A stretch of 64,000 nt of DNA from Neckera pumila (lineage: Eukaryota; Streptophyta; Bryopsida; Hypnales; Neckeraceae): assembly GCA_963969595.1 (NCBI GenBank), contig OZ018417.1, positions 7,876,501 through 7,940,500 on the forward strand. Reading direction: 5' to 3'. Shown in pieces: positions 1 through 13,479 of this stretch (its first letter is position 1; each line of letters starts with the position of its first letter). The notes beneath the pieces were generated by a model that was given only the letters and a program-made list of their open reading frames with translations, ran no database searches and had not been told where the DNA came from. Made by a program: the position numbers and the translations under genes.

Positions 1-178
1 TATTCAAAATGATCATCATTCACCACATTCAATCTTTGGACCAATGCAATGAATTTAGGCAAGGTAACCACACCTAACTAAGACCTCTTTCTAAAACGGA
101 CCTCTACAAATTCTTACCTAAAATGTACACCCTCTATTCATAAGAATCTATAAAATCTCTTAGGATATGCCTATTTAA

Positions 179-430
179 CCCCTAAAGAACCATTGTCCCT
201 TTCAGGGACAAATGCGTTTTTGGGCAGGTACCTACGGGCTGAAATCTTTTCTAGATTTTTTGAAACTTTTTTTGGAGGTAGAAATTATGATTAGCTTTGT
301 AGGAATATAATTTTTTAGCAATCTCAGAGTGGGTTCAGGGTTCTTGGCCAAATGTTTATTTTTGGAAGATTTTTTTTGAATTTACACGGAGGGCATGAGA
401 AAATTAAGTAAAAACCGAGCAAAATTTAGC
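179..430 (-). mobile_element. TTAA-family element fragment
   Basis: Follows TTAA (175-178) with CCCCTAAAGAACCATTGTCC, then blocks matching the 3' end of the other copies in reverse (ATTAGCTTTGTAGGAATAT). The far end is not recognisable; the boundary is approximate. Confidence 0.45.
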
Positions 431-797
431 TAGTTTTGGGATCGCTGAGACTGCCCACCTCTTGGTAGTTTCCAAAGGAACTGCAAGTTTTGGAGTGTGC
501 CGTACCGGAGAATGAGATATTATTATTTTGCTATGAATCTAGATTCTAGACTGTCTATCCAGTACTGTAGACAGGTGGGGAACAGGATGTGCCTGTGATT
601 TTCTGGTTCTCCCTTTTTTTTTTTTATCTTTATGGGATCCATCCATCTTTTCCTTGTGGGTGTCCGGGCTAGTTGGGTGCCATTGCGGTGAGAAGGAGCG
701 TGCGAAATGAATGAGCTACGCATTGATCGATTAGTGTGCCCAGGTTTTCTCTTGGGTTGCCTGCAGGACAGCCAGTTCAGGTGCTCTATGGGGTTAA

Positions 798-1361
798 GGG
801 CCGCTTTACACCAAGAAGCCGGGCCAATTCTCCTTCAAGCCAATTGCACAAAATTTCAGCCCCTTTTGGGCTGGAGGCCGGCCTCAACTTCCCATTAGAA
901 TAAGATTATAATGGGGACCAATTTTCCCGTATGTAAGGCCTTAAGGCCAAGAAGCGGAGCCAATTCAATAAAACCTACAAAAGAAAGAGAGAGGGGCTGA
1001 AATTTTCAGGGCCACTTTACACCTAGAGGCCGGTCCTAATCCCCATGAGGCCGATTGCACAAAACCCAACGGTAATGATTAGTTGAAAAAAACAGTTTTT
1101 TATTAAAACAATTTTTTTAATTGAAATCTGACATTGGCCCCAAGGCCAAAAATTGGCCTCCCATTTTTGGTGCACCCAATTCAGCAAGCTCGGGCCATGT
1201 TAGATCATGTCTTTTTTGAATAAAAAATTCAACTCACCAAATTGGCCCAGCCTCTTGGTGTAAAGGGGTTGGGCTTATTTGAGCCTTTTGTCCAATCAGA
1301 AGTCAGGATTCTTGGCCTCTGACATAGGAAATTGGCCCGGCCTCTTAGTGTATAGCGGCCC
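798..1361. mobile_element. Compound GGGCC-ended inverted-repeat element
   Basis: The outer ends are GGGCCGCTTTACACCAAGAA and the inverted copy ending CTTAGTGTATAGCGGCCC. A second pair of similar ends sits inside (GGGCCACTTTACACCTAGAG at 1009; an inverted one ending near 1271), and a partial third at about 940-975. The GGGCC terminus with TAA/TAT flanks would suit PIF/Harbinger (inference). A 63-codon ORF across the left end is chance. Confidence 0.5.
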
Positions 1362-1513
1362 TATTCCTGCCAATCATTTTGTAACTGGAAGAAAGACATT
1401 CCGGTAGACAGAAGAAGAAAAAAAACTTGGAATGGGTGTCTGTCTGTCAAAAACAGAAATCAATTGAAACCAATCCCATCATGTGGAGAAAAAATCATAT
1501 TGCAATCTGAATT

Positions 1514-1545
<32 letters not shown>

Positions 1546-3560
1546 TCCAGAATTATAATTCAAGCTTGAAAATGATAGCAATGCTGAATTTTTTTTCTAG
1601 AATACCTACATGTTACCTTGTACATGTATTGTTTTAGAATCTATTACACAAAATCCTTACTAAGTACACTGATGCATATGTCATACTGGAGCAGCTGTTA
1701 CAAGTATAGGTCTCCTACTTTATTTTGATAGCTTCGTATCTATCCGAATAAATCTACAAACAGAATGCAATAATTAGTCACATGACGGGAATCTTATTCT
1801 CAGTGATATAGCATTGATATTCCATTGCTTTTAGTGTTTATAAAAGCCACCATATTTATCAAAAAAATTTACTGGCAAATCGTAGTGACTCTGTTAACAC
1901 CTGACAGAAGCTGGTAAATTGGCCCTAATTGGTGATTTAGGTAACCACCAAGGCTATTACAGTTATGCTTATGACTTAGGTCACATCTTACAATCATATA
2001 CAACAATTAGCGTAATGTTAATAACCACTTGATTTTGGTGGCTTAGGACTCTTAATAAGGCTGATTTGCATATCATAACCTCAGTCCTCAGCATTATAAC
2101 TTACTGGCAGACTGCAATAACTTGGCTAATGGACCCATGTGGCAATTTCAGTCATTGGTTCATTTAGAGAAGTTTCAAGCTGAAGGCCTCACTTCACTCT
2201 TGAGTTGCTCACATCCTATGCTGTTGTTACTTGCTGGACTAGCAATTGGCTGTCTGCATTCCATTCACTTGTTGATGCTTGTCCTTGTGATTTGGAGAGA
2301 CTGAGTGCTCAGACAAAGTTTTTCCATTGTGCTCAAGTTTACTGAGAACGAAGGACTGTAGCCACCTAGCTACCATGGCGTCGTCACAATCTACATCTAT
2401 TAGCCGGGTTCTTTTAACTGGATTCTAATTCATTTGGTTTATTGAATGGACTTTACTGGGTTGTATGTTGTTTGTTATTTAGGGGATTGTATGTGAAAAC
2501 GATAACAAGTGACATTGGGCTCAAGACACCTTGCATGCGCACAAAAACTAACTAAGTGTTCGTTTTTGTGTATGGGTGCAGGTGAGGCCCGTGTCCCTCA
2601 TGGAATTTCTTGAGTTTCCAAACATGGATCTTTTATCCTATACTCTTGTTAGTCCTATTTAGAAAAAAAGTTATGTATGGGAGGATGTAGTTTATCTTTA
2701 ATACTTGGTTGTTTCAATGTGCCTTCTGGCATGATTATCTTTGGATACATGCTGTGCTTTACCAAATTGATACTTGACTTTGTGATTATGTTTATACATC
2801 ATATTGGCAACTAAATTTCACAGGCCAATATCAACGGATGAAAATAAATTACTCCTAATGAGTGGTTTGTTACAGTATATTAGATATCTAAGTGATTGAG
2901 AAACTGAAAGAAACTTTGATGCAAATGACTAGAAAGGATCAGATTAGGGCTCTTGTAAAGAGATGTTCCGGAAAGAGATTTTTTATTTTCATTTACCACA
3001 AATGAAATGGAATTTCATTGCAAGGGGTAATGATACAAGCTTGCCAGCCACACAGTATGAAGTGTTGAGTTTGAACATGTGAGTGCTTGGGACTACAGTA
3101 GTTAAGGTCAAGTCAGGTCAGGTCAACGCTGTAAAGATAAAGAAAAGGAGGAAATATAATCAAAAATCACACATCTGGTTCCCCACTTGTCTTCTAAGAA
3201 TCATGCCTGGATTCCTAGAGTCCACACACCACACTCCAGATAGTACTTCTACACTCAAAACTTGCAATTACGACAGCATCAATTTGCCAAAAGATACAAG
3301 TATAAGGATATATGTACATAGAATTTTATATTGTATATTTTTGAACCAAATGGACGATTTCCATTGACAGAAGGAAATAGTAAGTTACATCAAGACCAAG
3401 AGAACAAGTCTCCAGCAAAAATATGTAAGTTTTTGACATTTTTTTAGAAGAACTAAGCTCATTGTAAGCAAGCAAAACCAAAAGGAATAAAAACAAGACC
3501 AAAAGAGTGTCGCTATAGTAACGTAATACAGGGAGTAATCCGGAGCAGATCACGTGTATA

Positions 3561-3566
3561 TAGTAT

Positions 3567-3597
<31 letters not shown>

Positions 3598-3600
3598 TTT
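3561..3600 (+). repeat. (TTTA)n microsatellite
   Basis: About nine TTTA units. It lies in the first of three degenerate modules (about 3345-3920) that each carry a CAATTTCCATTGAT-like start and, in two, a GGAGCAGATCAC block. Confidence 0.85.
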
Positions 3601-4084
3601 TAATTTTTTTTGAAACATGGACAATTTCCATTGATAGTATATCAAAATAGTATTTCATAAATCTCAAAAGACTAACAACAAAAACATTTGTTGCTTACAA
3701 TTGCCTTCAAGATAGCGCTGCTCTAGTAACACAGGGAATAATCTGGAGCAGATCACATACACCGTATATTTGTTTGTTTGTTTGTTTTTTACTTTTTTCT
3801 TTTGCAATTTCCATTGATAATAGGTATATATAGTATTTCATAAACCTCAAACAATTGATAAGGAAAACATTTGTGGCTTTTAGTTGCCTTTAGGCAACTC
3901 CAGCACAATTTTATAAGCCACATTTGTTGCTCATGTATAATTTAAATACACTTCAATTGTTGATATGGATTTTTGGAAATGATAAAGTTTATAAGTGAAG
4001 GTTTCCATCTCAAGACACCTTATAGGCTAAAAGTCTTGATGAATTTTGTATTCAACACTATCAATGAAGTGAAGTCATGCATTT

Positions 4085-4444
4085 TTATACAGTCAATTTG
4101 TAAGTTCTTGAAAAATCTTCATGTTGATTGAGTTTTCCAGTCCTCCGTTGACGTTTGTCAATGGAAGCAAAAGCATTGCAAGTTCTTTTGGTTCCAATTT
4201 TATCCTTAACCCATTGGCCTCTTGGAGCTTCTTTGGGTTTACTTGGATTCTTCTTTTTCCATTTGCGAGGAAAAAAAATGGCATTTCTTTTTACCCCCTC
4301 CAAGTCTTCAAGGTCCGCAACAAAAGAATGCCCCGCCCCATGGAGCTTTGTATAATCCACTACAAAGTCTACGAAAGAAGGCATGAGGGCGTTAAGAGAA
4401 ACAAGTGTATTGGTAGTCATGGCTAATGAATGGGCAACTTTCAA
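4085..4444 (-). other. Unidentified 119-codon ORF
   Basis: The minus-strand ORF opens MKVAHSLAMTTNTLVSLNAL, has an acidic patch (DLEDLEG) and then a Lys/Arg-rich half with KWKKK and QWVKDKIGTKR. A second minus-strand frame (4284-4093) overlaps it, and its reading (LQEANGLRIKLEPKELAMLL) looks about as protein-like. The locus may therefore be an old coding sequence with a frameshift. I recognise no family. The flanking sequence is AT-rich spacer with no obvious splice partners. It may also be chance. Confidence 0.2.
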
Positions 4445-7400
4445 TCTCTACTTCAAATTTTCTAGCTTGGGTCCCTTTGGATCTTCTACAAGAGCAAGAA
4501 CTTTAGTAAAGATGGAAATTTTGTACTGAGAAAATTAGGCAATGATGTAATCTATATGAGTTTTTTGGCTAGGTTACAAAAAGATGTGTAAGCCATTCAA
4601 ATGTTGAAAGCACTTTGAGTTTTGGATTTGTGAAGGTATTTCTTATTTGTAGGTAATGGCTTGAGCATGCCTTTTACATTTTACATTTTACTTTTACTTT
4701 CACTTGAACATCCATCTTTACTTCCATTGGACATTCATCTCTTACATTAGTATTTTATATTTCATTTTACATTGGTCTTTTACTTTTCATTTTACATCCA
4801 TTGACTACATTTCATTACAATCCATTTTCTAAATTTCAAGACATCCATATTCTACATTTCATTAAACATCCGAATTCTATTTCACAATTAACATCCTATT
4901 TTACATTTCATTTAATCCACTAAGGTATGCTACAAATTGATTATGGTTATATGTGTTACATCTTTTAACCCCTAAAAATCTCTCTATCCATCAAGTGTTT
5001 GTGGCTTGGTCAATCTTTATTGTAACTTTTAAAATAACCATTTGGTGTATTTGATTTATACTAAGAAAATGAATCTGGACAAGTTATTTTCAATTCCCTA
5101 TTAAAATTTTGAAAAACTTCAAAAACTAAAAGCATTGTTTCAATTGCAAGCTCTTTGTATTAAAATCTAAATTTTACAATCTTTTGTGCTTTTCATTTGT
5201 ATTTTCAAATTATAAAATAATATTTTTACTTTTACTTTAAAAATTGTGAAATAATCAACATCAATAGAAATATGTTTTTTCTCAAGCAAAAGCTATCAAA
5301 AATTTGATACATCAATTGTATAAAAGGATAAGTTTAGCTTGATAGTCAAACTTGACTTGAAGGTCATTTGCAAAGGAATTTTGGGTGTAAAAAAAAATAT
5401 TTCATTGGAAAACCTTCTCATCAATATAGGCAAAATTTACCTAATAATTTTCATTTAGGCAGAAAATCTAACAATATTATTTTGTATAAGGTTAGGCAAA
5501 TGAAGTTTTATTTATTTAGTTAATAATCAATTAATTAATTCAAGCTCATATACTTGCCCTCCATGTATTTCTACCTTGTATTTGAAGTAGTTGCTCCATC
5601 ATGTCCTAGTCATCTCCTTCATTGTATTTTTCAAGTGCCTTTAGAATAATTATAGTTTGGAGTATCTAACTGGGATTTCACATCATAGAGCAAAATCAAT
5701 TGCAATTGCAATTTAGGCTAGCAAGTCTATTCTACCAAGAACAAAGTCTTTACTCATAATGGTCTTCAAACCAAGGTTATCTTTCATCTTCTATTGTATG
5801 GTCTAATTGGTGACATTTTAAATTCTTTAAGAAGAATTCATTTATCTTTAATTTCTTTGAAATGATAACCATTTGACATTTGGAGGGAGACATTTTTACT
5901 TTAGGCTCTTTTATAATTTGCCTAATACAATTACTTGGAAAACTCAAAACAATTAATTATGGCCTTTAGAAGCTACAAGAAAGTAGGCTAGTAGGGTAAG
6001 TTACTTACCAATGTTATTTTGTGTTTAGTGTTATATGTTTAGGATTTGATTCTTTTACCAATCTTTCCTTAAGACTCTTTGTTGGTTTTCACCACCTTTT
6101 CAATCACGTATACATTAATATTTTTTAATTTTAAAGTGGTTGTATTGAATATTGGAAATTAGAAATACTAAAGTTCAATCTCAATCCCATAATTAAAGAT
6201 TGTCTTAGCAAATTAGTAAGTTAATTCAAGGATAGAGATTTCATCTAGTGGATAATTGTCATAATACCAAATTATATGGCTAAACTCATTATCACTTTTA
6301 GTTCTAAACTCAGCATTGCTTAATGTAATATACTAACACATTTCAATTGACATGTTGCAAAACCAACAGAATTGGATTGCAACAATTTGAATAAGTTTCT
6401 ACTAAAACTAAAGTATTATAATAATATAAACCATGTTCAAATGTTTATTTAGTTGATTTTCAATGTAGAGAACTCATAACAATCTAAAACTTTTAGCAAT
6501 CCAATTCTGTTGGCTACAAATATTTTCCAACTTTTTAACCTACAATCATCTCAAATTTTGTCTTGTTATAAATAATAAACCACCAAAATAAGAATGAAAA
6601 ATGTGCTAGTGACATGGGAACAAGGTTTGCATAAATTAGGAAATCGTCCATGAGAAAATGCAGATGAGCAATTACAATACTTTTGGATCTTCTTGGGACC
6701 ATTTCTTTGGTTTAGCTATGCACACCATATTTTCACTAAAGTAATGAAGACTAGTAGTTATAAAGTAGTATAAATTGAAATATGGCAAAGTGCATTTAGA
6801 TCTCGTATGGAGAGGTAATAAGAAGGCTTGATGTTGACATTAACCCTTAAACATCAATTGTATGCTTTTTAGGCAACCCATTAAGAATCTAAAAAACTCC
6901 TCACTGATACATTGGTTATAAATATGGTAGGACAAATGTATGGTAGGAGGTGCTTGCCTTGTGAACAAATATTCCACAAAAAAATAATGCATTTTGTTTT
7001 GTTACCCCTTAAATTTCTTTGACATTTTGAGCTCCAAAAATGTAGAAATGGTCACTTTTGTGTCAAGATTTTTTCATAATTCTAAAATAATTCATGACAA
7101 TTGTAACTGTAGAATCTTAATTTCATCTTCATGCATAATACATATAAAAAAAGTATTAAACTCAAATTCCTTACCATCTACAAGCTCAAAGTAAAGAATT
7201 TTTTTTCTATAGCGTGGATGTGGGGGGTTTCAACTTCAAAGTTCTATGTAAATTAGATGATGTTAAATTTAATTTGCATCTTTTGGTATGATATAAATTC
7301 TTGGGTTGGAAAAAAGTAGATCAAAAATCGAAGTTTGAATCCACTTTGTGAAAATTTTTGGACCCTACACTACTACAAATAAGATTTCTTAGTAAAGAAT

Positions 7401-10019
7401 AAAACATCAATAAACTCATCAAAATTTCAGAAATGCCTTTTTCTTGTGTATTGCGTTATAACTATAAAAAGTGAAAAGAGTAAAATTTGAAAAAAGTTCT
7501 GAAACACAATTTTTTATGAGGTGAAAGATGATTTTTCATAACATTGCTATGAAGGAAGATTGTCTTCAAGTTTCAAAAAAACCATCAAGTAGCAATTCCT
7601 CAGAAGTTTTTCAATAATTGCAAAAATTGAAACTTTTAGGTCAAATTGCTCAAATTTTCATAGAAAATGCATCCAAATTTGCATGTACATCCAAATTTGG
7701 ATTTGTATAAAAATATACTATTTAAAATATAAATTTCATGCACATGCAAAAGTCAAATTGTAGCAATTGACCAAACCTTCAAAAATACAATATGGTTGAA
7801 AGGAAGTTTTAGAATTAAAAACACTATATTCAAATTCAATTTAAAAAATGTTTAGAATTAGCACAATGAAAAATCCAATGAACCATGTATATATGTCAAC
7901 TACATATCAATGATAGAATACCAAATTAGACATTCTTGTATTTAGCCAAGTGCATCGATTGTACACACAATTGTTTGTTTTCAAAACTTTAATAACTTCA
8001 ACTCTTTCAAGTATGTAGCCAATAAATTGTATCATGCACTAATCTAGGCATATTTGTAGATGCAAGTCCCATTTGCCTTCATTTCAAACTTCCACATATA
8101 TTATTAATGTTGACGCAATCTCAAATAATTTTACTACTTATATGCATTGAGTATACTTATATGCATACTTATATGTAATACTTATATGCAATCTTATACT
8201 TATATAGCATACTTATATGCAATCTCAAATATATTTCACTACAATAAAGTTTGCATACTATATATGAAAAAAATTACAAAAAACTCAATTTCTTTTGCAA
8301 TCTAAAATTCTTTTCCAATCTAAAGTATATTTGTGAATCAATGTTTTGAATTCATATTAGTTATCATAATCTCAGTGTAACAAAATTCAAGGGTGTTATT
8401 AGAGTTACTCTAAGAGTCATGCAATATCACCTTTGGTTTGGTCCCTAAATCACTTTTTATTCTAAGATGCATTTGAACAAAATGTATAAACTTGTTTTAT
8501 AGGGATGTTAATAAGGTATAGTTTCATAATATATTTACATTGAGTTAATCTTTCCTAAATTGAGGTTCCTCAGTGATAGTTCTCTAAGGAGATGCTATAA
8601 TTGCCTTTAAACAAGATGCTCCAAAACTTTCACAATATTAATCAAAATGGAATGAGTCAATCTTTTTATATATAGTCAAAAATATATTCTATAAGAAACA
8701 AATTTAAAATAAATTTGTTTCAAAATTTTGACATTTTTATGCTAAAAAAGAGGGGCATTTGCATGGTATGGTGCACTAGTGTTTAGGTTGCACTGCACAA
8801 CATTTTAATGTGTTTTAGAATTTTCATAATTTCAAAATGTCACCCATTAAATTGTGGTTTATTATTTTGCCAAAAAATTCTTTATTATAAATGAAACAAC
8901 TTATGAATTATTAGAGAAAATTTTGAAATTTTTTAATAGTTTTAATGTACCATTCAGCCGTTGGCCATTGTGACAAACATTGCCGCCATGCATTCCAAAA
9001 TTTAAAAAAGACAAAGAAAAGAAGATTGGAAACAAAAAATTTAGATCTAAATTTTGATTAGTCAAATATAAAAAATGAAATCATCAGATATTTTTATTTT
9101 TAGATATTTGATTTTTATGCATTAATGATTTTAGTTTGATTCATCATAACTCTAAGTTAAAATTTTTTTTGATGATTTTGGATTTTGAATTTTGGATTTT
9201 AGATGTGGTTAAGAGACCAAATCTTTAGGTGGGATTTGTAATGAAAATTCAAATTAAAGAAATATAATTGGGATTTTCTAAACTTCAAAATATTGTCATT
9301 GTTTAGTCAAAGTATTATTAAATGAGAGATTTCAAAATTCTATATCTTTAATATTGTCTATTTTTCACTAATTGAAACTTCAATCTTCTATTTATTTATA
9401 CATAAGTCTAAAACTTTGTCTTCTGAAGTTTGCAATAACACAATGCTAAATATTTTCTTAAATGATTTGATCATGAAAATAAAAATTCTATCAAAATTGC
9501 TAAGAGTATACTTTAGTGTACAAAAGTGCACAAAGAGTTTGTCTAGGAACTAATGCTCTGTAGCTTGCAACAATTTCATTAGAGAGGATTTAGGGCCTTT
9601 GGAAGGATATTTCAGGCCCATTCTCTAATTTGGCCTGATTTTGTGAACAGAGATATGGGCTATTAGAAAATATTTTTTAAATATTAATTTATGCTAGCAT
9701 TTTTATTTTCCAAAAAATGACGTGGCACAGTCTATGCCACATCAGCCATCTGCAGCTATATTCCCTCAGTTTGGAAACGCAAGAGAACTTACAGTCTTCC
9801 AAAGGTCCCAAATCCACTCTAATGAACTTGATTATTTTGAGCTTTATGTGGCATACACTTTTTCTTTTGAAGAATACATTTTAAATAAAATTATAATCCT
9901 CTAAATTTGATATTTTTTCTATCTTAAAAAAAATTCAAAAAATCATGTCAAAAATTCGAATTATTAGGACCAAACCTTCAATCATCCCCTAAAGAGACAC
10001 TTTAGACTTTTTAGAGGTT

Positions 10020-10560
10020 ACTAGCAATTGGTGCTTGCTTTGCTACGCATTAAATATAATACTTTCATCAATTTTTCATGTGAAAGAATGTAGATAAACA
10101 AAGTATATATAATTTTTAAATAAAAAAAATATTGACATCCTTTTAGTATATTCTTTGAAAAAATTTATATAGTGCAATATAAAGTAATTAAAGAAAATCT
10201 TTATATCATAAGTTTTACAAAAGAACCTTTGCAAAGATGAAAACATTGCAATAAGAATAAATTAATCAAGCAAACAATGTAAGTAGAATCTTCACATTTG
10301 AATATGTAGAGCAACGCTAGCGGTTGGGTGCTTCTTTATTCTTTAATATCACATTTTAAAAAGACATGGAATTTATCTATAGTTTTGTTGTCTAGAAAGT
10401 TTCTTTGAAATTTTTTTAGAAGTACCCATTTGATTTTCAAATATTTCATGAAAAGAATACAAAATATATAGAAGAAAGTATCCTATGACTATTACAAAAG
10501 CAATTGAATTTCTATAATATTATTCAAAATTGAATTGTGATATTATAGAGGTTGTTGTGA
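10020..10560 (-). mobile_element. 541-bp dispersed element, TC...CTAGT ends, copy A
   Basis: Near-collinear with 42819-43355 in the opposite orientation. On the minus strand it starts TCACAACAACCTCTATAATA after an A and ends CACCAATTGCTAGT. Ends of the type A-TC...CTRRT suggest a Helitron-like element, though the 3' hairpin is not clear. Non-coding. Confidence 0.6.
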
Positions 10561-13479
10561 TTTTAGTAGTATGATGAAATTAATCAAAGTAGAATGAATC
10601 AAAGGTTTTTGAACAAATATCAATCCATTCGATAAAATAGAAAAATCTGTGAGTTTTTTAAAGTAAATTTATTAAAATGACCGCATTCAAGTAGGAATTA
10701 AAGAATCTTATCATCTTATTATGACTTTTGCAATAAAAAAATTTTGAACGTTTTTGTTTAGAACTGAGAAGAAACTATTACATATGATGTATAGTCTTAT
10801 TGAAAAAAGATGAACCTTCAACAATGATTACTTTTGAATATGGAAATTGCTTTATCCATTTGAATATGTAATCAACTCACTTCCATAACCATTGTGGCTT
10901 TTATTTTGTGCTTTGTTTGTGTTTATTGTTCCACTACATCTTTGTATACCGTAGGAAGGCAATTTAATTTGAGGACTATTCTTTTTGGATTCTTACATCC
11001 GGATGACAGGCAAATTTCTAGTACCAAAGTATTCTAATCTGGAAATGGTCCGCCAAAACCATCAATTTTTAATGGGCATCACTAATAGCAAAGAGAGCAA
11101 TAAAGCCTTAGTCAGATTTTTGGGAAATAAATTAGACCATTAATATCATTTTTAATCAATTGATTGAAAATCAAAATTATTTGGATTTATTATTCATCAC
11201 TTCTAAATTATTTGAATTAGGAAGAAAAATAATTGATGATTTTTTATTATTATTCTTCTAAATAGTGATAATAGGCTTAAAATCAAAATTATTTAATATT
11301 TTCTTTTCAAATGCTTCGTTTTTATACTTGATGCAATGGTACTTTTGATATGGCTTTATTTCTTATTGTTGTTTACAAAAATGAATGAATAAGTATATTT
11401 CTATGAATGCCTTTATTTAGTACCTTATATTACAATGATGGTAGTCAAAGTCAAGAAAATATATCATTAATATAAAACTGGATGTTAAAAATTGTTATCA
11501 TTTTTTATTTTTTATTTTTCTAATTCAACCAATGGAATCTTATATAATGAATTTTGATTATGAAGATTAGCTATTAAATCTTAATTCAATTTTCAAGAAT
11601 AAGAAAGATATGGCATTCTTATCTTTTCTTAAGAAACAACTTGAGTATTGCAACACTCAATTACTAAGTAAGACATTATGTCTTGTGTATTTTGAGTTGT
11701 AGTTTTGTTTGATCATTGGTTTAGTACATTATGTGAGTGTATATTCTATGCCATCCTACTTTAAGCTCTACTTTCAACAATTTTAGTTATAAAAAATTAC
11801 TCGTATATTTTAAACTTATCATCTTGCAATTCTATATAGTTAGGTCTTGGGTTGTTGGCACTACAACACTTAAATTTTTTTTTTTAAACAATTAATAGTA
11901 ATTAAGTAAAGAAATATTGTATAAAACAGGTTGCAAGTGTTTTTAAACTATAACAATTCAAATGCAATGGCAAGCTTCCAAGATAATTGAATATTTATGG
12001 TATTTAATGGAAAATCAAAATCATGATGGAGAACTTTTGGTCAATCCAACTAGAAAAGAAACTGAATTTAGTGGTTCAATTGAAGAATTTGAAACATCAT
12101 CAATACCAAAATAGTCAAAATCAACTCAACAGGTTCATTTCAAAATATTATATGGCACCTTCAAGATTTGTTTAACGATAACACCTATTTTTAATAACTA
12201 TATAGAATGCAAATGCTTATAATTTAACCAAGTGATTTATTTTATTTTATATAGACATTGAAATGTAAGAGTATATACTGACAGCTAGGCATCCTAATTT
12301 GCAATCATTGTTATGGCCAAAATAACTTACAATGATTTGGATTATGTAACTTCAAGCTTTTCATTTTGTTAGCCTTAATTAATCCAAAATATCCATTTTG
12401 GGTTTTTGTTGGGTATGTCCATCAGGTCATAATTTGAAAATTTTATTTATATGAAAATTTCATATGTAAAAAGAAGCTATTGCTAACTTTACCAAATTTT
12501 GACTTTTTTATATTTAAAAATTTAAAGAACTACATTTTTAATATATATGACTACATTTAATAATTTTAATTTGCATTATAGTCTTATGCAAAACATATAT
12601 ATCTAAGTATTGCTTTAACTTGGCATGCATACAGATGGATATTGCACAATTAAGCATAAAAAGACTCCAAATGGTGGTGATAGAAAAAGAAGATATCATT
12701 GTGACATTACAAAATGCTCTATCCAAAGCATATCAAGCTACATTGCAAGAACAAGTTTATGATCAAGCACATTTAGAGGCTTTTTATGCCATCTACCTTG
12801 CCAATGTTGGAAGTCATGAGAGTACAAGTTTAAGTGCAAATTTGCACCAAGCATTACAAGTACATATATTCTAGATTTTAAATTTATAAAACAAAACTGA
12901 AATTTGAATACTTGTTTTATTTCTTACAAGATCATCAATTTGTAAAATCTATTTTTTTTAATATATAATTTGCAAAACTTAAATATTAAATACTTTTTCG
13001 TAGTGTAATAATATAGACCTTTTTTAATTGCAATATGAGTTGACTATTATAAATATAATTATCATTTACAACTCATATTGTTCATATCTCATTTCCACCG
13101 TACACATAATTTGTATATTCATTATTATACTTTATAAATTTTTTGGTGTTTTTTTTGTAATTAGAATTTTGCAAACCTTGAAACCAAAGCGAAGTCATTG
13201 GGTGTTATATCTACAATAATAAAAACTACTGCTAGATTAATGGATGACTACTTGAAACAAGTAATCTCATTGCATGAATATGACATACAAACTCTTCAAC
13301 AAAACAAAGATTTTTGTTAAAATCAGTTAATTATACAAATTATTTTTCCATTAGACATTATATACTTAAAAATTATACAATTTTTTTGATGCCAAACTAC
13401 CAAAATAAATGTTAGTATATGGTAGTAATTATTTTATTAGAATTTATTCATTAGTCTATGAATACTCAAGGTGTATTGA

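Larger units (their letters stand above)
1362..9569. other. AT-rich spacer
   Basis: No gene found apart from the doubtful ORF at 4085-4444. Contains the 3345-3920 modules, a pyrimidine-rich run of CATTTTACATT-like units (about 4670-4920), ACTTATATGCA repeats (about 8140-8225) and isolated TTAACCCCTAAAA (4966) and CACTACTACAAATAAG (about 7370) motifs that look like lone ends of the element families described here. Confidence 0.5.
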
